Shown here piece by piece: positions 23,801 to 34,943 of a stretch of DNA of 47,689 nucleotides. The notes below the pieces were generated by a model, which made no database searches, was not told where the DNA came from, and saw only the letters and a program-made list of their open reading frames with translations. Source of the DNA: Helochares maculicollis (lineage: Eukaryota; Arthropoda; Insecta; Coleoptera; Hydrophilidae); NCBI GenBank assembly GCA_033557835.1, contig JAWQRO010000228.1:1-47689 (forward strand). Direction: 5' to 3'. The translations under genes were made by a program, and so were the position numbers. Each line of letters opens with the position of its first letter. The stretch's first letter is position 1.

Positions 23801-26800
23801 ATATTACGAACAACTTTAATAATTCACTGTACCCAAATAAATATAATTATCGCTCTCGATTTAAGTTAACTACATATGAAGTTTTCTTTTAATGTTATCA
23901 TTTTATTAGTTGTGCCATGAATGTTTCTGTACTCAAAAAATAAAATAAATTTCTAGTAGTTGCTCAATTATTAATCTAAAAAACAAAGATAAACACATTT
24001 TTGTATACTTTAAAAAATACAGAAAAACTGAAATAGTTACAAAATGGTTAAGTTAAACCCCTAGTTTCAACATTTAACATTATTTCAATAATCATCTTCC
24101 AAAAACCATAGTCAAAGATAGAGCATTTTAAGTGTATAAAATTATCTATCTGACATATGTGTTCTTATTGAAAATTGGCAACACACATTTCCTATTTGTC
24201 TATAAATTGTTCCATGTACAACTGATTGAAAATGTTATAACTTATAAACAAAACATGGCAAAATAAACATTTATAAGTTTTCATAAATATTGATATCTGA
24301 CGAAAATGTTTATTATTGTAAGTAAATTCATATCAAATTTTCAGCCAAGTAAATTAAATTAGAATTTACTAATCGATATCAAATCTATGTATTAAGCTAC
24401 ACATCAAGCTCATTGAATATTGAATAAACTGTATCTTCACATTTCTTACATTATTAGTACCGATTCATGTAAAACTCTAATCACTAGAAAAAAATTCTAT
24501 TATTCATATCCATATACTGTATATTTTATTTATAGCTGACCAAGTTTCTGATTATTTGCGTCAAAATCACGATTTCTTGGAGCGATTCGTAATAGAAGAA
24601 GTCGAACTTGAGCAGTTGGAACGGTGGATTATTAGGCGGTCTCAAAGATTAAAGAAGAAGCCCGAAAATCAAACTTGTAAAAATGGAAGGAAAACGAGCT
24701 TGTCTAGGTGGAAATTCTGCGTCCACGCAGACAAACGGCAAATGCTGTTGGATTTAACGCAGAGCCTCCAAGTAAAACCAACAAAAGACCACGTTTTATG
24801 GGAGTTGGGAAACTGCGTCTCCTCTGCCGTTGGAGCAGATGGATTTAGGTATATGCACATGCACTACTCAAATTGCTTCGGTTCTATTTGAGTTTTATCG
24901 TTGAATTCATTTAGCGGTTTAGTAAACTAAGTACGTTACTTTATTTTAGGCTTTATCTTCCCGACAGGAATAATCCAAACGAATTGTCTAGATACCTTGG
25001 AGCAGATTGTAGCACAGATGGCAGCGAGCCACTGGTTGAAAAATTGAGAACAACCAATTGTATTCCAAGTTATGTTTGTAGAACTCACGAATCAATTCGC
25101 TTCTCCAAAGGTGAAGTTGATCCCCGATTTCCGGGTGGGATATGGGACGAGGTAAGAGGATTTTGTTGTCACGCCTAAACAGCTTATCCCTATCGTAACC
25201 TCAAACTCTGTCATCGTATCAGCACATACTTCGCATTTTTAGGACATGAATTTTAATAAATAACAACTTTGCTGAGCGAGGATTAATTTTAAAATTACTA
25301 ATTTGCATCTGCTTATGAGGATTCTCTTAACGGGGAAGGTTGTGATGTGTTAGTAAAACAGAGTTATGAAATTTCGTCGCTTTCTGAAGCTGAAATTATT
25401 GTTAGAGGTAGCGAGAATTGTTCATTACGGACTTCCTATGAAAAAAGTTTGTTTGAAACGACTAACTACAGAGTTCCAACTTCAAACGCGCTGTAGGCAT
25501 TTCTTGAGCAACAAGAGTATTTACTATAATTGCTTAAATAGTCAGAAAGCTCCAACAAAAGGAGAAATGTTCTAGAATTTTGGAGGCGGCATCCATCGTA
25601 GTTGTAAAATATTGAATGTGTTATATATAGCGAAAATGTATGTGAAAAGAAGACTAATAACTTTTGGTTTATAGCTTTTTTTCCTTTTTATTAATTAAAG
25701 CCCTGACATGATCAAATCAATATCTACCTGAAAGAAACAGAATCTGGCCTCCGGCTAACTTTCGAAGGGTAGTGGTTATCTACGTTTGTTCGGTTTATTT
25801 TAGTAGTTCTTTCTTAATAGAAATACGATTCAATCTAGGTTTTTCAAAATATTGCTGTTCTTAAATCCTGGTAGCTATATTTAAATCCATAGGATTGTTC
25901 TGCGCTCCTATCTCTGCTGTTAAAAATTGTACTTAGAGTCCATATTTCACTATTATTTACTTAAAGCATTACTGAGGGGTGTTGCAGAACCATCTAAAAA
26001 AAATACTTTGGAGTAGTTACTGTACAACAAAACAGAATCAGCTACATTTCAAAAGATTATAGAGTTCTGTCAAGTCAAATAATATATGGGTACACTTTTT
26101 TTGATCATTTTACAACTGCAGCATAAAAGTGCAACGCTTTTAAAACTAATTTAAAATACAAAATAGCTGTTGTACTAAAAATAAGCGGTTTTAGTTTTAC
26201 AACATGTTTGGCTGGGCCCTTTTTAAAAAAATAACGACATAAAAATTCAGACATAATACCGCAATCTAAGTATTTCTATGCTTAACACAGCAATAGAAAT
26301 GAAGTGTGTGGAATAAGTATTATCGCAAAAAAGGAGATATAACTCAATGACAAATAATAAATTAAAGAATTATAAAACTCCACCTAAAGAGCCGCATAAA
26401 TGTCATAAAGTTACCAACATTCAGGTTTACTATGAAGAATGTGCTTTTAGTTATGCATACACTTGCTGAGATTTCTAAACGTCTAAACTAAGTTAAACGG
26501 TACTAGAGCAACTCGCCGTAAGACGATACATTTCTATTAATATTTTAGCTGAATTACTGAAGTGTATATCACAATATTTAAAGCAGGGTATCAATTTAAA
26601 AACCAAGTCGACAGGATAATGAATTTTATACATTTGAGTGAACATTTTGAAAGACCACGCTAATAAATTTTAGCTCGTTATAATTCACCGGTGCGAAAAT
26701 AGTCGATTTCTCGTACCGAATTTTCGTAAACTAAAGATAGTATAGAAAAGGTATTAGTAAAGTGTTGCTACGGATCAATAATTAATGTGGTTTATTCCGT

Positions 26801-29800
26801 TTTATCCAAACATCGGGGGTAAAGCGTATATTGCCAGCATTTGTTAACCAAAACAGCGAGCGCTCTTCTACCTAATTAGGAATGCCCAATTAACTACTGA
26901 ATTTCACACAGAAACATCGAAGAAATGTTGCTAAGTTTTATTAAATTTTAAAATTTTTTGCTTGCCTGCAAATACCAAATTATCATATATATGTGTGTTC
27001 GCCTTTGCAGTAATTTCATCGCGCTAATTACTTGCGCCACCCCGCTTTGCTCATCGTTCTGAGGCTACCTGTTAGTTCATGCTTATTAAGAATTATTTAA
27101 AATGTACCTTACAATACAGCAATGAAGTATTAAAAATGTAGATGGAATTTTTGATTAAAAACTTTGATTCGGGAAGGGCGCGTCTGATTATTTTGAAAAG
27201 CTGTATTGATAACACATTCAAATTCATACAATTCAGCCCTCATCGACCCTGCAGAAGCTTTTCAAAGCAACTTTAAAATGTTTAGATTGAAAGGCTTGAA
27301 AGTCTTTCCTTTTATGAGGATAACTGATACGCAAACACTCACTCTCATTCGTTTTGATGATTCTATACCACTACTATCTCATAACAAATACACGGCTCGA
27401 TATATCTTTCGTATGCAACCTCGGGTAAATTATAATCTTCAACAATGGTATTAAAGCAATTCCACTCAGGTTTGCTGAATGCTGAATCTAGATCATACTA
27501 GGGACATGCTCAGAATCCCACTGTTGAAAATCAGTTGAACTCATTTTAAAATGTATAATATTAGATGCATTGCAGATGCTGAGGCGCACTTTGAAAACAC
27601 TTCCATGAATTTTATTCAATCATGCTTTGAATCAATTTTATAGATAGAAAAATTCGCTTCCGCTTCTGGGTAATCACAATTTTTGTTTCAGAGGAACATT
27701 TCCCATATACTATGCCAAGCATTGATGCAACCAGACGGGCAATTGGCCGCCGTTATAGAATTGTGGCGCACAGAAAATGCAGGACCCTTTCACGAGGAAG
27801 ATGATGAAATCGTCATTAGTTATCTGGTTTGGGGAGGCATAGCCCTTCATTATGCACATCTCTATTTAAGCATGATTCAACAAAGGAAATTGAACGAATT
27901 TTTGCTGGACGTAGTTCAGTAAGTACTAAGCCGGTAAAAATTAACACCTGCAATGCAATTTTTGAGCGCAATTTTTAAGGCCTGAGAAAAGGTGCTTATA
28001 TAAATTTATTTATTCACGACAGCGCAGCGAATTCAAATGTTCGCGATGTTGTTTTACTAAAAAGTACTTTTTATTTCTCTTTAGCTCATTTTTCCCACGC
28101 ATTCATTGTGAATTGTTACAGCATTCCACGCGAAAAGCACTTTAAAGTGTTTTCGACCTACTTTACGAGATTTTCATATTCATAGGGCAATTTCTGCGTT
28201 TCATAAAATGAATACTACATTTTTTACGCATTGGAAAATGAATCTCCATTAAGTGCTGAATTTTTTTATTTAATTGTCTATGTTCATGACTTCCACTGTC
28301 CAATAAAATAATATTACGACGAATTGGAATCCTTCAGACTTTAGTTTTCCACTCTCCACAACACGTGAAATAATATGACAGCGTACACTAGATACGTTAT
28401 AGAAATAAAAGCATTTTTGGAGTTACATAGGAGGCATTACAAGCGGCTAACAGCGCCCATTTTCCACTTTAAAAAGGTCAAGTTCTTTAAAAGAGCATAA
28501 AATTCTATAATAAAGCTCCTTTTGATGAGAATATAAAGGGATGGATTTTTATGTCAATTTAATAGCTTATACTGCAGATATTAGTCTGCAAAAATAGTTA
28601 TTATCAATTTTCCTGTGTTGCATGTAGTGCGCAATAATTTACTTTTGTGGGCAAAATACACTGCCAAAGGATTTATTCCATCATGCCATTCATATTACAG
28701 ATTAGTGACAAGGTACATAAAGGTACAATATGCATTGGTCTAAAGCCCTCTAAAGCACCTGTCTCTTTGTTTCTTTGAGTAGCTGTAAATGCCGTCTATA
28801 AAGTTTATTAGTGGCTCCTCCAAGGAAGCAGCTAATAAGCTAAATGATTTAAAACTTGTTCAACTTGAGAGCAGGTAAAAATTCTCGAACCGACAATTTT
28901 GTCTTGTTAACTCAGTTGGCAGTCTTTTTCCCCAAAAGAACTATTTGTTCGGCTAAGTGAAATAATATGATTGTTTATTCGTGTATATTTTGTTAACAAA
29001 ACACGATACCAAAATAGTTCCATTACTTGAAGCATTTGGATTTCGTAAAATTCTATTTAAAAACTAAATCACATAATTAGCAGTCATTAGATATTGTTAA
29101 TGTTGGATTTAAGGGCACATATGTTAGCAACATTTTATCTCATAAATTATTTTTAAGATGGGAATATTAGATAAGCAAGCCCGAGCAAAAAATGGTTCAA
29201 GAAAATTATATTAGTCATATTATAAGTTATATAAAGAAAAAGGGTTGCAGGCTTAAAAGCAAACCATATTTCAAGCGGGTATTCCTGTAACATTTTTGTG
29301 TAACATTGCAGTATAATAAGAAGCGTCACAAAATTATAAGAGAGACAGAAAAGCTTAGTGCTAGAGTGCTTAGTTCCAAGCATCTTTCGGAAGAACCCTG
29401 CCATTTTATAACATATTGAAAGCAGATTTATGTACTCCCACAAATACACCCACTTTGCTTCATTTGGTTTTGTCTACTTCTCCAAGAAACAAATAGTATC
29501 GACGTTTTACTTGAATACATTTCTTTTCATTTTACCCAAAACATCTATAATTGGCCATTGAAACTTATTAACCAGCTCATCTTCGTTTTCACTGTTTTCA
29601 CTTCATTTACATCTAGTTCAGTTATACTTTCAATACACAATGCAAGTATTCTTGATTTTTATACTGAACACTGGGAAGCTACGTCGGTGTTCAATTTCAG
29701 GATATTTGATCAAGTTTCATCATTTAATATTGAACAAAAGCACTTATTCTGAGACTACCTTCGGTAAAAAAAATGTGTTACCGTAAAAATGCTGTCTTAA

Positions 29801-32800
29801 ACTAATTATGTTTAAACGTGAAAAACATAGTTGAGCACTTATGAATTCCTCGTTACTAAGGTCTGTTAATCACGTAAATTAAGTTCAATGATTGTATGAA
29901 TGAATTGACTTATAATCAAAGGCCTTTCTTGTTGAATATTTAGAAAATAATGTATCACAAATATTAGGGGGACCGGAAAGTAATGTCATTTCTGCGCATG
30001 TCGATATTTGATTGTTATTTGGTAGCTCATTACGTATTTGGAAGACGTGTCAAAGAGATTTTGCGATTATTGTATCATATTTGCTTCTGAATAATTAAGT
30101 ATTAGACTTTTTTGCAATTTGGAGTGAAATGGCCAGCCAAATACCAGAAGAGCATATCCGGCATTGTAGGCTTTTTGAGTTTCGCAAGGGTAATAACGCA
30201 ACTGCTGCGACTAAAGCGCACCGGACGTTCGAAAATGCCAAAGATATTCTCCAAATTCAGATCAGGCCATCCGAGAGATCAATCTCTCGGACGCTCATCA
30301 ATCAGGAAGACCAACAACATTAGATAACGACGTGCTGAGGGCAAAAGTAGAAGCAAATCCATGTCAAACAATTGAGGAACTTTCAAACAACCTTAACTAA
30401 CCTTGGTCAACCATCCATGAACATTTGCCGCAGATTGGAAAAATATGCACAGTTGGTGTTTGGGTCCCTCATAATCTATCCGAACAGAATAAAGCCAACG
30501 GGTCCATCACGTGCAACGTATTGCTTCAACGGCATCGTACAGATCCGTTTTTTGATCGCTTGACCAATGCAGACGAAAACTGAGTCCTGTACGACAATCC
30601 GAAACGCAAAAGGCAGTGGCTCAGCCGAAATGAATTACCACGAACTACTGCAAAGCCGGGTTTACACCCCAAAAAGGCACTTGTGTGTGTTTGGTGGAAT
30701 ACACGCGGAGTTGTTCACTTTGAAGTGTTAAAACCTGGACAAACTGTTAATGCATATGTCTATTGTGAACAATTGGAACGAATAAACCGGTCTTTGATTG
30801 AAAAGTATCCGGCAGTTGTCAACAGAAAAGGAGTTATTCTGCAACATGACAATACAAGACCGCACTGTGCAAAACGGACCTTAAACAAAGTTTTGGAGTG
30901 GGAGGTACTACCTCAATCACCATACTTGCCCGATATTGCACCCTCGGATTACTATTTATTCCGATCACTGCAACATTGTCTTAGTGGCAAAAAATTAAAA
31001 AATTTTGATGATGTCGAAAAAGCTATCTCGACATTATATACAGAAAAACCGATTAATTTTTACCGCTCCTGTATTGAAAATTTGTATACTAGATGGCAAA
31101 AGGTTGTTGATAATGAAGGTGAAAATATTGTTGATTAGAAATGAAAACTTGTTAAAGATGTAGTCGTGGGAATTTAACTTAAGAAAACGACCTTACTTTC
31201 CGGTCCCCCTAATACTTTGATAAGTTATATATGAGGTATTTAAGGGCCCCAATCGAGCTTTTGAGTATGAAATTTAAGTGAGAAACATATTTCTGGCTGG
31301 ACGTGCAAAATCAAATTAAATATAAAATATAATGGGTTTGGAGTGCTTTAGACAAATGCATTACAATGGACTTCTGTGAGAAATACATTTGATTGTAACG
31401 TAACTCAATGTGCTACTTCTAAAAATGTAATTAATGTGCAAATAAATTTAATTGCAGATCAATATTTCAAGATATGGTCAGCATGGATATGCTAGTATTA
31501 AAAATAATGGATTTCGCTCAAAAATTAGTCGACGCAGATAGGGCATCACTCTTTTTAGTCGACCATATAAATAAAGAGCTCTACGCTACAATATTCGACA
31601 TAGGAATTGAGGCACCAGCGGATCAAAATTCTAACACCGCTAAAGAAAGTGACAAAACCAAATCTAAGGAAATTCGATTTCCGATAGGTACAGGGATTGC
31701 TGGTCAAGTTGCTTTAACTGGAGACATTCTGAATATCACAGATGCTTATGCTGACGAAAGATTCAATAGAACGGTAGATCAACTAACAGGTACACGTCAA
31801 TTTACTGAATTTTGCACTGGATAAAAGTGAATTTATTTCATTTCTAGGATACCACACAAAAACGATTCTATGTATGCCAATTTTCATTAAGAAAACAGTC
31901 ATAGGCGTCGTTCAAATGGTTAACAAACATTCCGGGTTATTCACAAAGGAGGATGAGGACGCATTCAGGATGTTTGCGATCTACTGCGGTCTTGCATTAC
32001 ACCACGCAAAACTCTACGATAAAATACAAAGATCTGAGCAGAAATATAGAGTAGCTTTGGAAGTCTTAAGCTACCACAACACATGCAGCCAAGAAGAGTT
32101 TTCAAAGGCAAAAAAAGTCGGTATACCTGAGCGTGTTGTTGGTGTGGATAATTACTATTTCAACCCTTTGCAAGTGGAAGACTACGAAAAGGCCAGAACT
32201 TCCATGTTCATGTTTATCGATTTGTTCGGGCTGAATGGATTTGACAAAAATAGCTTAATCAAGTTCACTCTAACCGTCAAGAAAAATTATAGAAGAGTCC
32301 CTTATCACAATTGGTCTCATGGGTTTTCAGTGGCAAACTCTATGTATGCAATTATTAAAAGCTGCAAGAACGTCTTCAGCGTTAACGAGGTAAGAATGCA
32401 TTCATAGACCATCACAAAATTCATTAACCGCAGACCTGTGTTGCTTCGAGATGGGCTTGTTTTGCTTGTCGATGTATTAAAACTGAAATTGAAATATGCG
32501 AATGTGGTTAACGATTCGCATGTAAATCTTGCTTTCAAAGCTTATCATGACAGTAATCCGTAATTCACATTACACCTGCATGTGAATCTCCACATGATTT
32601 ATGATCAAATTGATGCAGGCATGTGATTTCTTTTCTGCATATGCAATATGCACAGTAAGGTAATAACATTCCTTCCGCATTCTTAACCATACGAATGATT
32701 GATGGAACAATCCATCAGAGTCATTCGTTTCGAAGACGCATTTTTAAATACCTTGTAGTTAGCAAAACGGTGGACAGAAGGTATCTATACAAATCGATAC

Positions 32801-34943
32801 GTTTGATTGCATACACTTGTAATGATACTAATTTCTCTTAGCCTTGTTGCAGAACGAAGCACAGTAACTGTTTCATTCAGTACTAGGTACTGCCCGCAGC
32901 ATTGCTTGCTTCATTTTGCGTCATTTCGCCTTTACAATATAAAATTTTAGATTTTGATCTCTTTAGAAATGTCTATTTGGCATATCATAGTACGAAAGTA
33001 TTAACTTCTGGCCCAAAATTAAAATTCTTAAAAGATTTGCGCAAAGACCAGTTTTGATAATTTCAAATATCATGTTCCTTTATTTTCAAAGCAAAACGTA
33101 TATCATTAATCTCATTGTTATAAACGGACAATACTCTACAAAAACAATTTTACCTCTTTACCTATTGCTTTTCACGTAGCTTCTGTTTTATGAGTTCAAG
33201 TATTTTTAAATAAAATTCTGCGCATTATTTTCAACTTTGCTTTTTAAATCGTCGATTTTGCTGTCGATCAGTTTCCGTTACATTTAAGAATATAATTGAT
33301 ATTTAAATGATTATCGATCAAAGACCAATTCTGTAGCAAGCTTTAAGTTTTTTGTAATAGAATTAGAAAAATGTTAGACTAAGTGATTATCAAACAGGCT
33401 ATTGGCAGCACGTTCATTTTCAATTACTTATCACTTTTAATACAAAAGATTTTATGTCTTTTATTTATTGATTGTTGTAAAACGACTTAGGATTATGTCT
33501 CTCCCAATTGAATATTTAAGCATTTGGAAGCCCAATTTCTTACATCAAACTCATAAAACATTGCTAAACAAATTAAAGTAGCTCAAATTCAAATCCTTAA
33601 AGTTTAATATACATGATTTTTTAAATAAAGCCATGATTCTTTCACAGTATGTAGTACAGATATATTTAGAGTGCTTAAGAAAGTATTATAATATTGCAAC
33701 TATATCGAAAAATCTGCTCGGGAATGCTACCCAATTTAAAAGAATACAAATAGCAACTTGTAATAAATTTTTACTTCTAAAGTTCCAATACAAGTATGGC
33801 AACTTTGACATTTATAAGTTTTGGAATAAAGTACTATCATACGTGCAACATATCAATAATACACCTGTTGTGATTCATTTCTATGTTTACAAGGACAGGA
33901 AAGATTCTCGTGTCTCACTATCTTTGAAGCAAACAATATTTGTAAAATAAGCGTATTTCCAAAATACCATATTCAGGGATTTGTAAATTATAGGCATTGT
34001 TTACATAAGAAAGCGTACGAACTTTTTGAAAATAAGTCCTAATCTCACATTTAACATCAATAGTTTTCTAACTGTTGCCGAGTGCAAATTTGTCACTTTT
34101 ATAGATTTATTATTGCAGATTTTATAGAATTCGTTACTTATTGAAGTGCATTTAAGTTACTCTACTAAAACATTTTGTCATCTCTCTTTATTTTAGAGCT
34201 TAGCCCTGTATATAGGGGCCTTATGCCATGACCTTGACCATAGAGGAAAAAACAACAAATTTATGTTGGAAACTGAATCTCCATTAGCAAACATGTACTC
34301 CACTTCTACGATGGAACACCATCATTTTAACCAAACTATTACAATTTTACAGCAGGTATTACTTCATGTGCATAGTTTTAATATTCAAAGCTTTCATTTG
34401 GTGTTCTGCTTGCAGGAAGGCCATAACATATTCAGTAAACTATCAAATCAAGACTTTAAACAAATACTAGGACTAATTAAGCATTGCATACTTGCAACCG
34501 ATTTAGCTCTGTTCTTTCCAAACAAAGCTAAACTGACCGAGCTGGTTAAGCAAAATAAGTTTGAGTGGCGAAATTTCGAGCATAGGCTTCTGCTTCAAGC
34601 TATCTCTATGACAGCAGCTGATTTATCTGCAAGCGCTAAGCCTTGGGAAGTGCAAGTTCAAACCGTCAAAGTTATATTCGAAGAATTTTATCAACAGGGG
34701 GATGCCGAACGCGCTGCAGGAAGAGTTCCCATTCCTATGATGGATAGGAATCATTCCGATGAACAAGCAGCTTCTCAAGTTGGCTTCTTGCAGGGAATAT
34801 GCATTCCTTGTTATTCATTACTGCACACTCTCATACCAGAGACTAAGCCTATGCTAGATATGTGCAATGAAAACTTAAAGAAATGGCAGGACATTGATAA
34901 AAGTAGGTTAAAAGTGGCCGAAAAACAAAATAAAGGCAAATAG
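20778..34943 (+). CDS. Pde11: Pde11: dual GAF-domain 3',5'-cyclic-nucleotide phosphodiesterase (PDE11 type)
   Basis: Eight exons join in frame: 20778-20840, 24536-24848, 24950-25151, 27692-27918, 31458-31789, 31848-32389, 34197-34355, 34416-34943. All introns are GT-AG and every phase matches. Counted from the ATG at 20822 the protein is 773 residues: GAF-A about 65-245, GAF-B about 265-430 with the NK..F..DE motif in NKHSGLFTKEDEDAF, and the catalytic HD domain about 480-745. Metal and catalytic residues are present: HNWSH (518-522), HDLDH (556-560), D667 in MTAADLSASAKPWE and the purine-binding Gln719 in QVGFLQGICIP. The PDE11 family hydrolyses cAMP and cGMP in the cytosol. The first exon is open upstream of the ATG, so further 5' exons are likely. 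Two mariners lie in its introns. Splice joins are inferred from sequence only. Confidence 0.93.
21300..21795. other. pyrimidine-rich sequence left of an intronic mariner
   Basis: The plus strand is unusually rich in C and T, with frequent CTTCTT, TCTATC and CCTTC runs. The same character resumes at 23066-23400 on the far side of the mariner, as if one repeat had been split by the insertion. Its complement is purine-rich, as in antisense retroelement remains, but I find no reverse-transcriptase motif. No gene. Confidence 0.3.
21796..23065 (+). mobile_element. mariner in Pde11 intron, full length, broken transposase
   Basis: Terminal repeats AGTGCGGCAATTAAATTCCG and its near-perfect complement at 23042-23063 are flanked by TA. 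Length is about 1.27 kb. The transposase starts at 21986 with MEQRAVIKFYAKLGTGATET, continues with LSRSKTFEWHKRF, and runs to 22294 before frame disruption. Later blocks are VTGDEAWCF (first catalytic aspartate), VCFDSEGIIHREFVPQGQTV, LLHDNAPSYTS (second) and SPYSPDLAPCDLF (third), in several frames. It is the sister, in opposite direction, of the copy at 10395-11676. Not functional. Confidence 0.88.
23066..23400. other. pyrimidine-rich sequence right of the mariner
   Basis: It continues the C/T-rich character seen at 21300-21795 and includes the short tandem array at 23116-23168. No coding motif. Together the two halves may be one older repeat interrupted by the mariner. Confidence 0.3.
23116..23168. 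repeat. 18-bp tandem repeat, about three units
   Basis: Units of the form AACCATCTTACTTAGCCA begin at 23116, 23134 and 23152, with one or two differences each. A small minisatellite in an intron; no function implied. Confidence 0.85.
24536..24848 (+). CDS. Pde11: Pde11 exon: N-terminal region and start of GAF-A
   Basis: Acceptor TTTATTTATAG, donor AG|GTATAT. It encodes the conserved stretch VELEQLERWIIRRSQRLKKK, then GRKTSLSRWKFCVHADKRQM, and the first GAF-A helix (LWELGNCVSSAVGADGF). The RKTSLSR segment resembles a basophilic kinase site, in the position where PDE11 proteins carry regulatory serines (inference). It ends in phase 2; the split codon gives arginine. Confidence 0.93.
24950..25151 (+). 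CDS. Pde11: Pde11 exon: GAF-A middle
   Basis: Acceptor CTTTATTTTAG, donor GAG|GTAAGA, with an intron of only 101 bp before it. It encodes LYLPDRNNPNELSRYLG, then the segment with IPSYVCRTHESIRFSKGEVD, and ends PRFPGGIWDE in phase 0. This is the ligand-pocket half of GAF-A. Confidence 0.93.
25152..27691 (+). other. Pde11 intron, nothing recognised
   Basis: About 2.5 kb of AT-rich sequence. The protein reads straight across the junction (GIWDE to RNISHILCQ), so no exon is missing here. No transposon ends or RNA genes are seen. Confidence 0.5.
27692..27918 (+). CDS. Pde11: Pde11 exon: GAF-A end and linker helix
   Basis: Acceptor TTTTTGTTTCAG, donor CA|GTAAGT. It encodes QPDGQLAAVIELWRTENAGP, FHEEDDEIVISYLVWGGIAL and the linker helix QQRKLNEFLLDVV towards GAF-B. 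It begins in phase 0 and ends in phase 2; the split codon is glutamine. Confidence 0.93.
27919..29966 (+). other. Pde11 intron left of a mariner, nothing recognised
   Basis: AT-rich intron sequence with no gene, repeat family or structured RNA that I can recognise. Confidence 0.5.
29967..31209 (+). mobile_element. mariner in Pde11 intron with near-perfect terminal repeats, broken transposase
   Basis: The ends GGGGGACCGGAAAGTAATGTC-type (left) and its complement at 31190-31209 agree over the first 17 bases, flanked by TA at 29965 and 31210. Length is 1243 bp. The transposase starts at 30129 with MASQIPEEHIRHCRLFEFRK and soon loses frame. The last 151 codons (30683-31138) are one frame: VCVWWNTRGVVHFEVLKPGQ, VILQHDNTRPHCAKRTL, SPYLPDIAPSDYYLFRSL and the C-terminus RWQKVVDNEGENIVD. 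The first catalytic block reads NADEN instead of TGDEK. It is the best preserved mariner here but inactive. It lies in the sense direction of Pde11. Confidence 0.92.
31458..31789 (+). CDS. Pde11: Pde11 exon: start of GAF-B
   Basis: Acceptor TTTAATTGCAG, donor CAG|GTACAC. It encodes SIFQDMVSMDMLVLKIMDFA, DADRASLFLVDHINKEL, and the FPIGTGIAGQVALTGDILNI and DAYADERFNR segments, hallmark GAF-B sequence of PDE11. It ends in phase 1; the split codon is glycine. Confidence 0.95.
31848..32389 (+). CDS. Pde11: Pde11 exon: end of GAF-B, linker, start of catalytic domain
   Basis: Preceded by a 58-bp intron with acceptor CATTTCTAG; donor GAG|GTAAGA. It encodes ILCMPIFIKKTVIGVVQMVN, the NK..F..DE motif, the linker helix SEQKYRVALEVLSYHNTCS, FTLTVKKNYRRVPYHNWSHG with the catalytic proton-donor histidine, and ANSMYAIIKSC. 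It ends in phase 0 at SVNE. Confidence 0.95.
32390..34196 (+). other. Pde11 intron, nothing recognised
   Basis: 1.8 kb of AT-rich sequence. A 105-codon frame at 33633-33950 has no motif and lies wholly inside the intron; I treat it as chance. Confidence 0.5.
34197..34355 (+). CDS. Pde11: Pde11 exon: metal-binding core
   Basis: Acceptor TTTATTTTAG, donor CAG|GTATTA. It encodes SLALYIGALCHDLDHRGKNN, the class I phosphodiesterase metal-binding signature, then MEHHHFNQTITILQQ. Both ends are in phase 0. Confidence 0.95.
34356..34415 (+). other. 60-bp Pde11 intron without stop codons
   Basis: GT...TGCAG, exactly 20 codons long and open in the frame of both neighbouring exons. Retention would insert 20 residues (VLLHVHSFNIQSFHLVFCLQ) between ILQQ and EGHNIF, inside the catalytic domain. 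In the PDE11 family ILQQ/ILQS is followed directly by EGHNIF, so splicing is the expected form. Confidence 0.8.
34416..34943 (+). CDS. Pde11: Pde11 terminal exon: catalytic domain C-terminal half
   Basis: Acceptor TTCTGCTTGCAG. It encodes EGHNIFSKLS, HCILATDLALFFPNKAKL, MTAADLSASAKPWEVQVQTV with the second metal aspartate, EEFYQQGDAERAAGR, and SQVGFLQGICIPCYSLLHTL with the invariant glutamine. It ends in a lysine-rich tail and TAG. No CAAX prenylation motif is present, unlike the Drosophila Pde6 gene, which supports PDE11 rather than the PDE5/6 branch. Confidence 0.95.
   Translation, partial: EGHNIFSKLSNQDFKQILGLIKHCILATDLALFFPNKAKLTELVKQNKFEWRNFEHRLLLQAISMTAADLSASAKPWEVQVQTVKVIFEEFYQQGDAERAAGRVPIPMMDRNHSDEQAASQVGFLQGICIPCYSLLHTLIPETKPMLDMCNENLKKWQDIDKSRLKVAEKQNKGK

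Noticed and set aside
33633..33950. 105-codon frame in a Pde11 intron
   Set aside because: It lies between exons whose phases join without it, and has no similarity to any PDE region.
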